Notes under the pieces: model-generated | Database searches by the model: none | What the model was told of the DNA's origin: nothing | What the model saw: the letters and a program-made list of their open reading frames with translations, nothing else | Made by a program: the position numbers and the translations under genes | Source: AEGEAN-183 sp964614345 | Lineage (GTDB): Bacteria; Pseudomonadota; Gammaproteobacteria; Magnimaribacterales; Magnimaribacteraceae | Assembly: GCA_964614345.1 (NCBI GenBank) | Contig: CAZTLP010000018.1 | Location: 1-24,293, forward strand | Direction of reading: 5' to 3' | DNA: 24,293 bases | Part shown: positions 14,461 to 21,981 of the stretch, piece by piece | Numbering within the stretch: position 1 is the first letter of the stretch | How the letters are laid out: every line of letters begins with the position of its first letter

Positions 14461-14586
14461 TTGAATAAAGATAAGAAAAATATTCCTCCTAAAAAAGAGG
14501 ACACAAAAGATATTGAGAAAGAAGAAGAATCTAAATTAAAAGAAAATAAGGGTAAATACCCTGCAGATTTCTTTACCGGCCCATAA
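14461..14586 (+). CDS. Possible tiny charged protein (TTG start), unknown function
   Basis: A 41-residue frame that starts with TTG one base after the stop of the upstream gene and would depend on translational coupling. It is very rich in Lys, Glu and Asp, hence probably disordered, and ends KGKYPADFFTGP, a distinct tail that does not look like random sequence. A longer version of the frame reaches back inside the upstream gene in another phase to an ATG at 14308, which is much less likely as a start. No family recognised. Confidence 0.42.
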   Translation: MNKDKKNIPPKKEDTKDIEKEEESKLKENKGKYPADFFTGP

Positions 14587-14622
14587 AGATACTTTTGATT
14601 GAGACAATCAGCTAATAATAAG

Positions 14623-15804
14623 TTATTGAATTTTTAGCCTATAAAGTCTTGTTTCATATCCTTGAGAAGGATTTTTAGGAATAAATTGAGCTGAAATTAA
14701 AGATAAGAGAGCAAATAAAGCTCCAATGAAAAACACCAACGTGTGAGACCAAATCCATACAGCTCCTAAAGCTGCTGGTATAACTACTGCGGCTATATGG
14801 TTAATGGTAAAAGAAACCCCTGCACTACTTGCCATGTCGCTTGGATCAGCAATCTTCTGAAAATAAGTACTAATTGCTATGGCCATGGCAAAAAACATAT
14901 GATCCAAAATATAAAGGAAGGCAGCAAAAGTAGCATTCTCAACAAGTCCATATGCTATGAAGACTGCTATTAAACCTATGTACTCAAAGGTCAGCGCCCT
15001 TCTTTCTCCAAACCTCCCGATAAGCTCACCTATTCTCTCGGCAAAAACCCAATTAAAAGCGTAGTTAATAAGAAATAACAGCGTAACTTGAGAAGCGCTG
15101 TATCCGAACTTTTCGACCATGAGAAAAGCGGCAAAAACGACAAATATCTGTCTTCTAGCCCCAGAAAAAAAAGTAAGTAAGTAATAAAGCCAATAACGTT
15201 TTCTAAGAACTAGATTCTGATTTTGCTTAGTTTTAGAAGGAAAAATTGGAAATGCCACGAACATAACTAAGGCTAAAAATATACAAATGCATCCAGCAAT
15301 AACGAAATTTACTAAATAGGGCATTTTAAAAACTTCAAGTAAAGCCCACAAGGAACCATAGACTAATAAAGAAGTTAATGAGCCCACAGCCAAGAGTCTA
15401 CCTAACACTTTTGGGGCTTCCTCTTTAGATAACCATTGCAAACTGAGGGACTGCTTCACTGCCTCAAAATAGTGAAAGCCTGTGCTCATTAAAATGGTTG
15501 TGAAATATAAGCCGTAAACCGTAGGAAAAAATCCAGTCATAGAAACGCCTAGTCCTAATAAAGCAAGAGCGAAAACTGCAAATGCTTGCTCTTTAATAAT
15601 CAGAAGGACAAATACAAGAGTAAAAGATAAAAACCCTGGAATTTCTCGAAGACTTTGTAAGATCCCAATCTCAACACCTGTGAAAGCAGCTTTCTCGACA
15701 ACAAAGTTATTTAGCATTGCTGACCAAGTATTGAAAGCCACCGGCATGGCTATAGACATGAGAATCAATAAAGTAATTGGATTAATTATTCCCTTTTTAG
15801 TCAT
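14623..15804 (-). CDS. Major facilitator superfamily transporter
   Basis: A 393-residue inner-membrane protein with about 12 hydrophobic segments, the normal MFS length, and a central basic loop near residues 190-205 (PSKTKQNQNLVLRKRYW). Features such as EIGILQSLREIPGF near the first loop and ERIGELIGRFGERRALTFEYIG in the second half are MFS-like loop patterns. The start at 15804 is preferred because GAAGGA sits 5-6 bases upstream; an ATG four codons earlier (15816) has only a weak site. The substrate is unknown. It is divergent from the agmatinase-family gene across a region with a 20-bp palindrome, so the two could be co-regulated, perhaps with transport of a guanidino compound or its product (inference). 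Confidence 0.88.
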   Translation of the reverse strand: MTKKGIINPITLLILMSIAMPVAFNTWSAMLNNFVVEKAAFTGVEIGILQSLREIPGFLSFTLVFVLLIIKEQAFAVFALALLGLGVSMTGFFPTVYGLYFTTILMSTGFHYFEAVKQSLSLQWLSKEEAPKVLGRLLAVGSLTSLLVYGSLWALLEVFKMPYLVNFVIAGCICIFLALVMFVAFPIFPSKTKQNQNLVLRKRYWLYYLLTFFSGARRQIFVVFAAFLMVEKFGYSASQVTLLFLINYAFNWVFAERIGELIGRFGERRALTFEYIGLIAVFIAYGLVENATFAAFLYILDHMFFAMAIAISTYFQKIADPSDMASSAGVSFTINHIAAVVIPAALGAVWIWSHTLVFFIGALFALLSLISAQFIPKNPSQGYETRLYRLKIQ

Positions 15805-15833
15805 TATTTCCTTCATCTATCTTTTTATATCAT

Positions 15834-15886
15834 GTTAAGAGCAACAAAACTAAACTTTAGACTTTTGTTAAGATGTAGTTCTTAAC
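15834..15886. promoter_or_regulatory. Candidate operator: palindrome plus extra half-site between MFS and agmatinase genes
   Basis: GTTAAGATGTAGTTCTTAAC at 15867-15886 has 7-bp arms (GTTAAGA/TCTTAAC) around a 6-base centre. Three more symmetric T/A pairs lie beyond one mismatch on each side. A third copy of the half-site GTTAAGA lies at 15834-15840, 33 bases away, about three helical turns. This layout suits a dimeric regulator in a divergent promoter. A leader-RNA hairpin for the plus-strand gene is the alternative, since the palindrome ends 24 bases before its start. Confidence 0.5.
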
Positions 15887-15910
15887 CAAATGAAATAGAG
15901 GATATGAAAG

Positions 15911-16882
15911 TTGACTGACGATTTTTATAATAAAAAAAAGCCCGATGGGGATGAACGTAATCCTATGAGTGAACCCCGCTTCACTGAAATTGCTACTTTC
16001 ATGCGAGCACCTTTAGTTGAATCACTGGATGAAGTTGATATTGGTCTTATTGGCGTTCCAACAGACTTAGGGGTTACAAATCGTCCAGGAGCAAGACATG
16101 GCCCAAGAGAAATTCGTAACTCTTCTAGCTTGATGCGTACTTTTAATTTAGGCATGAATATCAATCCTTATAACTTATGTCGCATAGCAGATTTAGGAGA
16201 TGTAGGCTTTTCTCATCGTTATGACTTAGAAAAGCAAGTTGAAGAAATTGAAGCCTTTTATCAGAAGGTTATAGAGAAAAATATTTTTCCTATCAGTGCT
16301 GGAGGTGATCATTCAATCAGTTACCCGATTCTAAGGGCAATAGGAAAACATGAACCTGTTGGAATGGTTCATATAGATGCTCATACTGACACATGGGGAG
16401 AAATCTGGGGTTCAAAGTTTACTCATGGAGCTCCATTTAAACTGGCTGTTGAAGCAGGAGTTCTTGACCCAAAGAGAACAATTCAAATTGGTATCAGAGG
16501 GGGTCAGAATTTTATGGACGGTATACAGTTTTCTCAAGATCAAGGTATGCGCGTGGTTTTTATGGATGAATTCTCTTCTCTAGGAGTAGAAAAGGTCATT
16601 GAAGAAGCAAGAAGAGTCGTGGGGGATGGAAGAACTTATATTTCGTTTGATGTAGACGGACTAGATCCAGTTTATGCCCCTGGTACGGGAACACCAGAAG
16701 TAGGCGGAATTACAACCTTAGAGGCACAACAACTTCTAAGGGGCCTAAAAGGGCTTAATTTAATAGGAGGTGATGTGGTTGAAGTAGCACCTCCATTTGA
16801 TAACACAGGAAACACTGCTTTAGTGGGTGCTACCATGATGTTTGAAATCCTTTCTTTAATAGCAGATACAAATTTCGGGTAA
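15911..16882 (+). CDS. Agmatinase/arginase family ureohydrolase
   Basis: A 323-residue binuclear manganese ureohydrolase that releases urea from a guanidino compound. The metal ligands are all present: H134 in GGDHS, H154/D156/H158/D160 in HIDAHTDTW, and D247/D249 in SFDVDGLDP. HGAPF (172-176) and the PGTGTPEVGG loop (257-266) favour the agmatinase/guanidinobutyrase branch over arginase. ATFMR near residue 28 is common in that branch. The start is TTG with AGAGG 9 bases upstream; an upstream ATG (15904) hits a stop at once, and the ATG at 15965 (codon 19) is the alternative. The M28 peptidase gene follows after 3 bases. The exact substrate (agmatine, 4-guanidinobutyrate or other) is not decided. 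Confidence 0.92.
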   Translation: MTDDFYNKKKPDGDERNPMSEPRFTEIATFMRAPLVESLDEVDIGLIGVPTDLGVTNRPGARHGPREIRNSSSLMRTFNLGMNINPYNLCRIADLGDVGFSHRYDLEKQVEEIEAFYQKVIEKNIFPISAGGDHSISYPILRAIGKHEPVGMVHIDAHTDTWGEIWGSKFTHGAPFKLAVEAGVLDPKRTIQIGIRGGQNFMDGIQFSQDQGMRVVFMDEFSSLGVEKVIEEARRVVGDGRTYISFDVDGLDPVYAPGTGTPEVGGITTLEAQQLLRGLKGLNLIGGDVVEVAPPFDNTGNTALVGATMMFEILSLIADTNFG

Positions 16883-16885
16883 AAG

Positions 16886-19150
16886 ATGTTTAAAGATCGC
16901 GTATCGGTTTTAGCTATTTTTCTTACTTTTATACTGTTTTTTATACAGCATTTCAGCATGCAACCTCCAGATCCAAAGGGTTTAGACGCACCGGAGAATG
17001 AATTCTCAGCTATAAGAGCTCATGACATATTGAAATCTCTACTTAGAGAAAATAAACCGCATCCTGTTGGCTCTGAGCTAAATAAAGTCATTAAAGAAAG
17101 ACTAAAAAATGAATTAGATAAACTAGGCATAGAACACCAAGAACAAAAAACTTGGGCATGTGCTTCAAGATTTGCAGGTTGTGCAGAAGTCGAGAACCTT
17201 ATAGGAATTATACCGGGCAAAACTGACCTGCCTTATCTGGCTATTATGGCCCATTATGATTCGGTACCTATGGCGCCAGGTGCAGGGGATGATGGAGCTG
17301 GTGTAGTTGCAATACTTGAAACTGCTAGAGCGCTAAAACTAGAAGCGCCTTTTAAACACCCTATTATGTTAATCCTCACAGATGCTGAGGAAAATGGCCT
17401 TATAGGTGCAGAGGCTTTTTTTAATCAGCACCCTTTAGCGAATCAAGTAGGTATTGTCCTTAATGTTGAAGGCAGCGGATCTTCTGGAAGTAGCATGGTA
17501 CTGAGAACTTCAGATAACAATGAACTTTTAATAAAAAGTTATTCAAGTGAAAACATAAGTCCTTACGGATTCTCTTTTATTAAAGAAATTTTTAAGAGGA
17601 TGCCTAACGACACAGATTTTAGTGTTGTAGAAAGAGCCAAAATATCGGGCATAGACTTTGCTTTTGCAGGTGAAAGGAATCATTACCACACTCCGAATGA
17701 TACTGTGGAAAATATTGATCTCAGAACTATCCAACACCACGGAGAAAACATCTTACCCTTATCTAGAAAATTAGCTTCCTTGGATTGGCAGAACATGGGA
17801 GATGAATTTGTTTATGGAGGAGAAGTATATGGTATTTGGACTCAGTGGAAATCTAGTTACAGTCTATTTATTTGCCTCTTCTCTGCCTTCTTATTGATTA
17901 CAACTCTTATTAGGTCAAACACTAAAATAAAAAAAGTAGCGCTAGGTGCAGTATTTTCTCCAATCACCTTGTTAACAACAGTATTGTCTGGTGTTGCAGG
18001 GTTTTATTTGTTGTCCTTTCTTTCAGGAAATGTAATTAGTTGGCCTGGCATAGATTGGCCTTATCGTCTGTTATTAATAGGTTCTACAAGTATAGGTGCA
18101 CTGATAGGAACAGTAATTAGTAGAAAGTTTGTAAATCAAAATGAAATGGTGTTTGGTTCTTGGTTCTTTTGGTTCATATTGACTCTAACTATTACTATTT
18201 TCTTACCAGATGCTGCCAATGTATTTATTCTTCCTTTAATCTTTGCAAGTATATTATTGTTCTTAGCAACTTTCTTAAAAGAAGAAAACCAGCCAATATT
18301 CTTACTTCTGACTCTAGTAATTACGCTCCCACTAACCTTAGGCCTTATATTTTCTTTAGAACAAAGCCAAGGCTATAAATTAGTTTGGGCAGTATTACCT
18401 TTTGCGGGTCTGTACGCTCTAATAATCTCGCCTTTCTTATACTCCTTAAATATTAAATCCACTATCTCATTTGTTGGAGTAGTTACTTTTATAGCTTTAA
18501 TGGTAGGAAGTTTTGCTAATCTTTATACGGAAAAAAGACCTCAACATGTAAATATTCATTTTTATGAAGACCTTGATTCAGATAAATCTTTCATTCGTCT
18601 ATCAGGCAATTACAAAAATAACTCATCGGATGATCCAGAACCTTTGATTGAACCTTTATCTTCATATGTAAATACTCAAGATACTAAAACGTTACTTCCA
18701 TTTAACGAATACGTTTTTAGGCATTGGTCTGAAACAAGTTCTAGCGGGTGGAAAGGTGCTTCGATAGAAAAACAAGAAAGGCTAAATGATAATAAATCGC
18801 TAAAACTTAATTTAAAGAGCACTAGATCGGCAAGCAGAATGGTTTTACTTCTACCAAAAGAATCTAACTTAAAGTCCTTTAACTTGGGCTCTTTAGAAAT
18901 TCAAACTGTTTTAAGCACTTGGGGTTTTTATCATGGTTATTATGTTATTTACTTAAACGGCGTTTATGATAAGGAAGTCGAATTAACTCTTAATTTTGAA
19001 ACAAGTCAAAAAGAAGTAAACGGCTATCTCATAGATATAAGCACTAAACTTCCCAATCACCTAGATGAATTATATGAAGCTCGTTCGGGTATATTTTCGC
19101 CTGTGCATACAGGGGACCAGGCAATTTTGATTAAAAAGATTACTATCTAG
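16886..19150 (+). CDS. M28 family zinc aminopeptidase with multi-pass membrane domain
   Basis: A 754-residue protein. A single N-terminal helix (about 5-21) precedes an M28 peptidase domain with zinc and catalytic residues H123/D125 (MAHYDS), D135 (GAGDDGAG), E168/E169 (TDAEENG), E195 and H268 (YHTPND). About eight membrane helices follow (roughly 308-540), then a soluble C-terminal part of about 200 residues. This layout resembles the eukaryotic ERMP1/Fxna and yeast Pff1 type of membrane M28 peptidases. The catalytic domain should face the periplasm. It lies 3 bases after the ureohydrolase gene, so the two are co-transcribed, and it could supply peptide-derived amino acids. It ends 7 bases from the convergent kinase gene. 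Confidence 0.9.
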   Translation: MFKDRVSVLAIFLTFILFFIQHFSMQPPDPKGLDAPENEFSAIRAHDILKSLLRENKPHPVGSELNKVIKERLKNELDKLGIEHQEQKTWACASRFAGCAEVENLIGIIPGKTDLPYLAIMAHYDSVPMAPGAGDDGAGVVAILETARALKLEAPFKHPIMLILTDAEENGLIGAEAFFNQHPLANQVGIVLNVEGSGSSGSSMVLRTSDNNELLIKSYSSENISPYGFSFIKEIFKRMPNDTDFSVVERAKISGIDFAFAGERNHYHTPNDTVENIDLRTIQHHGENILPLSRKLASLDWQNMGDEFVYGGEVYGIWTQWKSSYSLFICLFSAFLLITTLIRSNTKIKKVALGAVFSPITLLTTVLSGVAGFYLLSFLSGNVISWPGIDWPYRLLLIGSTSIGALIGTVISRKFVNQNEMVFGSWFFWFILTLTITIFLPDAANVFILPLIFASILLFLATFLKEENQPIFLLLTLVITLPLTLGLIFSLEQSQGYKLVWAVLPFAGLYALIISPFLYSLNIKSTISFVGVVTFIALMVGSFANLYTEKRPQHVNIHFYEDLDSDKSFIRLSGNYKNNSSDDPEPLIEPLSSYVNTQDTKTLLPFNEYVFRHWSETSSSGWKGASIEKQERLNDNKSLKLNLKSTRSASRMVLLLPKESNLKSFNLGSLEIQTVLSTWGFYHGYYVIYLNGVYDKEVELTLNFETSQKEVNGYLIDISTKLPNHLDELYEARSGIFSPVHTGDQAILIKKITI

Positions 19151-19157
19151 AGCAAAA

Positions 19158-19652
19158 TCAATTAATTAAAGTAAGTATTTTATTTAAACAAGATTCAATT
19201 TTTCCATTGTTTTGAACAATATGATCTGCAAAATGCTGATACAGCCCTTCTCTCTCTTTGTAAGCTTCTTGAATAGTTTGGTCTGATCTTTTAATTAGAC
19301 CTCTTTCTGAAAAGTTTGATATGCGAGCTGAGATATCTTCATAAGTTACTTCAAGATAGATAACCGTAGAATTTTCTTTAATGTGCTTCATGGCGGTGTT
19401 ACAAAACACAGCGCTACCTCCTGTAGCTAAAACGATCTGGTCAAATTCAACCGAGATTAAACTACCTTCTTCAATTTCTTTGAATTTTTCATTTCCATTC
19501 TTGTTCAGAATATCTTGTAAAGATTGACCATATTTTTTTTCAATAAGTAAATCACTATCTACGAAATCAAATTTCAAATGTTTAGCCAGTTTTTCCCCAA
19601 TAGATGATTTACCGGCCCCTGCCATACCTATTAATGATATTGAATTATTCAT
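19158..19652 (-). CDS. Shikimate kinase-like protein
   Basis: A 164-residue P-loop kinase of shikimate kinase length. The Walker A motif GMAGAGKSS is at residues 9-17 and D32/D34 are in VDSD. The lid contains R117, and R134-x-x-LY-x-x-xADHIV matches the conserved R-LY--AD tail. Two substrate-site positions differ from the usual enzyme: FK (K58) replaces the FR that binds shikimate, and ATGGSAVF has Ser80 in place of the third Gly of GGG. It may be a divergent AroK or a paralogue with another substrate. The ATG at 19652 is chosen because it puts the P-loop at the normal distance; an in-frame ATG at 19673 is possible. It follows proA by 41 bases, an unusual partner for a proline operon. Confidence 0.82.
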   Translation of the reverse strand: MNNSISLIGMAGAGKSSIGEKLAKHLKFDFVDSDLLIEKKYGQSLQDILNKNGNEKFKEIEEGSLISVEFDQIVLATGGSAVFCNTAMKHIKENSTVIYLEVTYEDISARISNFSERGLIKRSDQTIQEAYKEREGLYQHFADHIVQNNGKIESCLNKILTLIN

Positions 19653-19693
19653 TTCTACTTCTATCTCTAACATTGGCAATCATTTGATATAGA

Positions 19694-20962
19694 TTATTTA
19701 GGTCTTATCTGACCTGAGCCATTTACCAAGTATTTATAGCTCGTCAATTGCCTGACGCCCACAGGACCTCTTGCATGGATCTTATCTGTAGAAATACCAA
19801 TCTCGGCACCCATACCAAACTCACCACCATCAGCAAATTGAGTTGATGCATTACTTAAAATAATTGCACTCTGAAGATGATTGAAAAAGTAATCAATATC
19901 TCGACCACTATTGCTGACTATCGACTCTGTATGACCTGAGCCATATACATTAATATGCCTAACTGCTTCTTCAACATCATTAACGACCTTTATTGAAACA
20001 ATTGCATCAAGGTATTCTGTAGACCAATCATTATTAGTAGCTGTAATAATTTCTGGATCTAACATACCGACATTTTGGTCGCCTCTAATTTCACATCCTG
20101 ATTCTTTCAATGCATTAATAATTGGAGCAAGATGTGATTCTAGGCTATCTCGATCAATCAAAATGGTTTCCGCAGCCCCACATATACCTGTTCGTCTCAT
20201 TTTTGAATTAATTACAATTTGAATAGCTTCATCGATATTTGAGCTTCCTTGTACATAGACATGACAGATTCCTTCAAGGTGACCAATAATTGGTATTCTG
20301 GCATCGGATTTAACCTTAGCCATAAGATTTTTTCCGCCTCTTGGGACTAATATATCTAAATTTCCATCAAGCCCTTTTAGCATTAAATCAACAGCTGTTC
20401 GATCAGGATCTCTAACAAGTTGCACAGTATTTTCATCAATATTGTTTTCAATCAAAGCGGCCAATATTGAATCATGAATGCTTTTATTTGTTTCAATGCT
20501 TTCACTCCCTCCTCTTAATACCAATGTATTACCAGATTTCAAACAGAGTGCTGCTGCATCCGATGTAACATTTGGTCTGCTCTCATATATGATTCCAATG
20601 ACACCAAGCGGCACAGAAACTTTTGAAATATTGAGCCCATTAGGCCTCGTCCATTCTTCTATTTTTTCACCAATCGGATCGGGTAATGTAGCAACTTCTT
20701 CAATGGATTTAATCATTGAGTCAATACGTTTATGGTCTAATAAGAGTCTATCTATATTAGCAGAGTTAAGATTCTTCTCTTTTGCATGCTTAATATCAAC
20801 TTCATTCGATTTTAAAATTTTTTCACGGTTTTTATTCAAGTGATCTCTAATATCTAAAATTAATTTATCTTTCTTCTTGGATTCAATAGAAGAGAACTCA
20901 GCAGATGCTTTTTTCGCTGCTACGCCCATTTCTTTCATGTATTTATGGATTTTTTTAAGCAT
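19694..20962 (-). CDS. proA: Glutamate-5-semialdehyde dehydrogenase (gamma-glutamyl phosphate reductase)
   Basis: A 422-residue enzyme of normal length that reduces gamma-glutamyl phosphate with NADPH in the second step of proline synthesis. The catalytic cysteine is C261 in RRTGICGAAET. VPLGVIGIIYESRPNVTSDAA (117-137), SGNTLVLRGGSE (143-154), LVPRGG (205-210), HLEGICHVYV (228-237) and the C-terminal ARGPVGVRQLTSYKY are all hallmarks of ProA. Its ATG lies inside the end of proB (8-base overlap), so the two are translationally coupled, as expected for enzymes that pass a labile intermediate. Confidence 0.97.
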   Translation of the reverse strand: MLKKIHKYMKEMGVAAKKASAEFSSIESKKKDKLILDIRDHLNKNREKILKSNEVDIKHAKEKNLNSANIDRLLLDHKRIDSMIKSIEEVATLPDPIGEKIEEWTRPNGLNISKVSVPLGVIGIIYESRPNVTSDAAALCLKSGNTLVLRGGSESIETNKSIHDSILAALIENNIDENTVQLVRDPDRTAVDLMLKGLDGNLDILVPRGGKNLMAKVKSDARIPIIGHLEGICHVYVQGSSNIDEAIQIVINSKMRRTGICGAAETILIDRDSLESHLAPIINALKESGCEIRGDQNVGMLDPEIITATNNDWSTEYLDAIVSIKVVNDVEEAVRHINVYGSGHTESIVSNSGRDIDYFFNHLQSAIILSNASTQFADGGEFGMGAEIGISTDKIHARGPVGVRQLTSYKYLVNGSGQIRPK

Positions 20963-21743
20963 TCTCTTTTACCAAAAATATTGTGTAACGATCGCTGTTC
21001 TTAATAATAGAAATCGGCCCCTCATTCATTCCATTCGCAATAATTGTATTGCAATTACTATCTAAGCAGATTTTTGCAGCCTTAATTTTTGTCTCAATAC
21101 CTCCACTTCCATATTCGGTTTTTGCTTTATTGCTAAGCATTTCTATCTCTGGAGTGACTTCTCTGATTCTTTTAATAAGTTTTGCATTTGGATTCTCTCT
21201 TGGATCTTCATCATAGAGTCCATCCACATCAGAAAAAAGTATCAGACAGTTTGCAGAGACCAATTCACACACTCTGGCTGCTAACTGATCATTATCACCA
21301 TATTGGATCTCTTCAGTTGCGACTGTGTCATTTTCATTAATGATTGGTATTACATCCAAGTTAATAAGAGTTTCAATTGTGTTGCTAGCATTTTTATAAC
21401 GTTTTTCATTGTTTAGGTCATCAAGCGTTAAAAGTATTTGGGCTGTTTTATGAGATCTTTTATTGAAGAATTCTTGATATGCATGAGCCAAGATAATTTG
21501 TCCAGATGCTGCAGCGGCTTGCTTTTCCTCAAGTTTCATCTTTGATTTTGAGATTCCAAAATAATTCCTACCCAAAGCAATTGCACCTGAAGACACAATT
21601 AATATCTCATGCCCTTCTTCCTTAAGAGAGACCAGATCATCGATCAGGCTATCCAACCAATTTGTATTCAATGACCTTTTCTCATCAACAAGAAGAGATG
21701 ATCCTAGTTTGATGACTATCCTTTTAAATTTGGATAAATCCAT
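20955..21743 (-). CDS. proB: Glutamate 5-kinase, short form without PUA domain
   Basis: A 262-residue amino acid kinase that phosphorylates glutamate in the first step of proline synthesis. Visible motifs are IVIKLGSSLL with K12, VSSGAIALGR (50-59), KQAAAASGQ (74-82), IINENDTV (134-141), YGDNDQLAA (148-156), DVDGLYDEDP (172-181) and GSGGIETK (212-219). The protein ends where the C-terminal PUA domain of the ~367-residue E. coli enzyme would begin, so this is the short form; it is not a frameshift, because proA starts directly in its end. It is the first gene of the proB-proA-kinase unit and its upstream region contains one copy of the 165-bp repeat. Confidence 0.96.
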   Translation of the reverse strand: MDLSKFKRIVIKLGSSLLVDEKRSLNTNWLDSLIDDLVSLKEEGHEILIVSSGAIALGRNYFGISKSKMKLEEKQAAAASGQIILAHAYQEFFNKRSHKTAQILLTLDDLNNEKRYKNASNTIETLINLDVIPIINENDTVATEEIQYGDNDQLAARVCELVSANCLILFSDVDGLYDEDPRENPNAKLIKRIREVTPEIEMLSNKAKTEYGSGGIETKIKAAKICLDSNCNTIIANGMNEGPISIIKNSDRYTIFLVKENA

Positions 21744-21783
21744 ATACTTTTTCTATTCATTTTCACTTCAAAGTTTTTAAAAA

Positions 21784-21948
21784 TCTTAAAATATTGGTGG
21801 AGCTTCTGGTTAAAAATTGGAACCACCTATACTCTAAATTTCTTTTCCTCCATAACTACTCTAAGGGCAATTTTTAAAAGAGAATTGTAACAATTAAGAA
21901 ATATTTACTTAACACTTGTGGTCATATTTACCTTTTACTATATCATGC
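21784..21948. repeat. Copy 1 of a ~165-bp intergenic repeat with a tRNA-3'-end-like start
   Basis: This aligns without gaps or with a single gap over its whole length to 23389-23554. The first 47 bases are about 90% identical. They contain TTGGTGGAGCTTCTGG and GGAACCACC; read on the minus strand this ends AGAAGCTCCACCA, like a tRNA 3' end. The middle is more diverged, but AACTACTCTAA is shared. The last ~31 bases, with GTCATATTT and TACTATAT-ATGC, are again close (27 of 31). Together with the adjacent promoter-like end it fills almost the whole space between proB and pyk. Confidence 0.8.
21916..21944 (+). promoter_or_regulatory. Candidate promoter of pyk (inside repeat copy 1)
   Basis: TTGTGG (21916-21921) and TATATC (21939-21944) are separated by 17 bases, fitting a sigma-70 layout, and would give a leader of about 30 bases before the pyk ATG. 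The same block is conserved in repeat copy 2 in front of marC, which is the main reason to trust it. Confidence 0.45.
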
Positions 21949-21981
21949 ACATTTTTTTAACTATCAGGATTCACCTTCCTT

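Noticed and set aside
14308..14586. 92-residue plus-strand frame starting inside the 106-residue gene
   Set aside because: Its first 51 codons are an out-of-phase overlap of a well-supported gene. Only the part after 14461 looks like possible coding sequence.
14596..14610. TGATTG-AGA-CAATCA as a terminator between the convergent genes
   Set aside because: The stem is only 6 bp, A/T-rich, and lacks a following T run on either strand. No confident terminator could be named.
19653..19679. N-terminal extension of the shikimate kinase-like protein from TTG at 19679
   Set aside because: It gives nine extra acidic residues before the first strand with no ribosome site; the ATG at 19652 fits the family length.
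21784..21860. The tRNA-like sequence in repeat copy 1 (and copy 2 at 23389-23465) as a functional minus-strand tRNA
   Set aside because: Only the acceptor 3' end and a GGTTCCAATT piece look tRNA-like. No matching 5' acceptor strand, no good T stem and no anticodon stem could be found.
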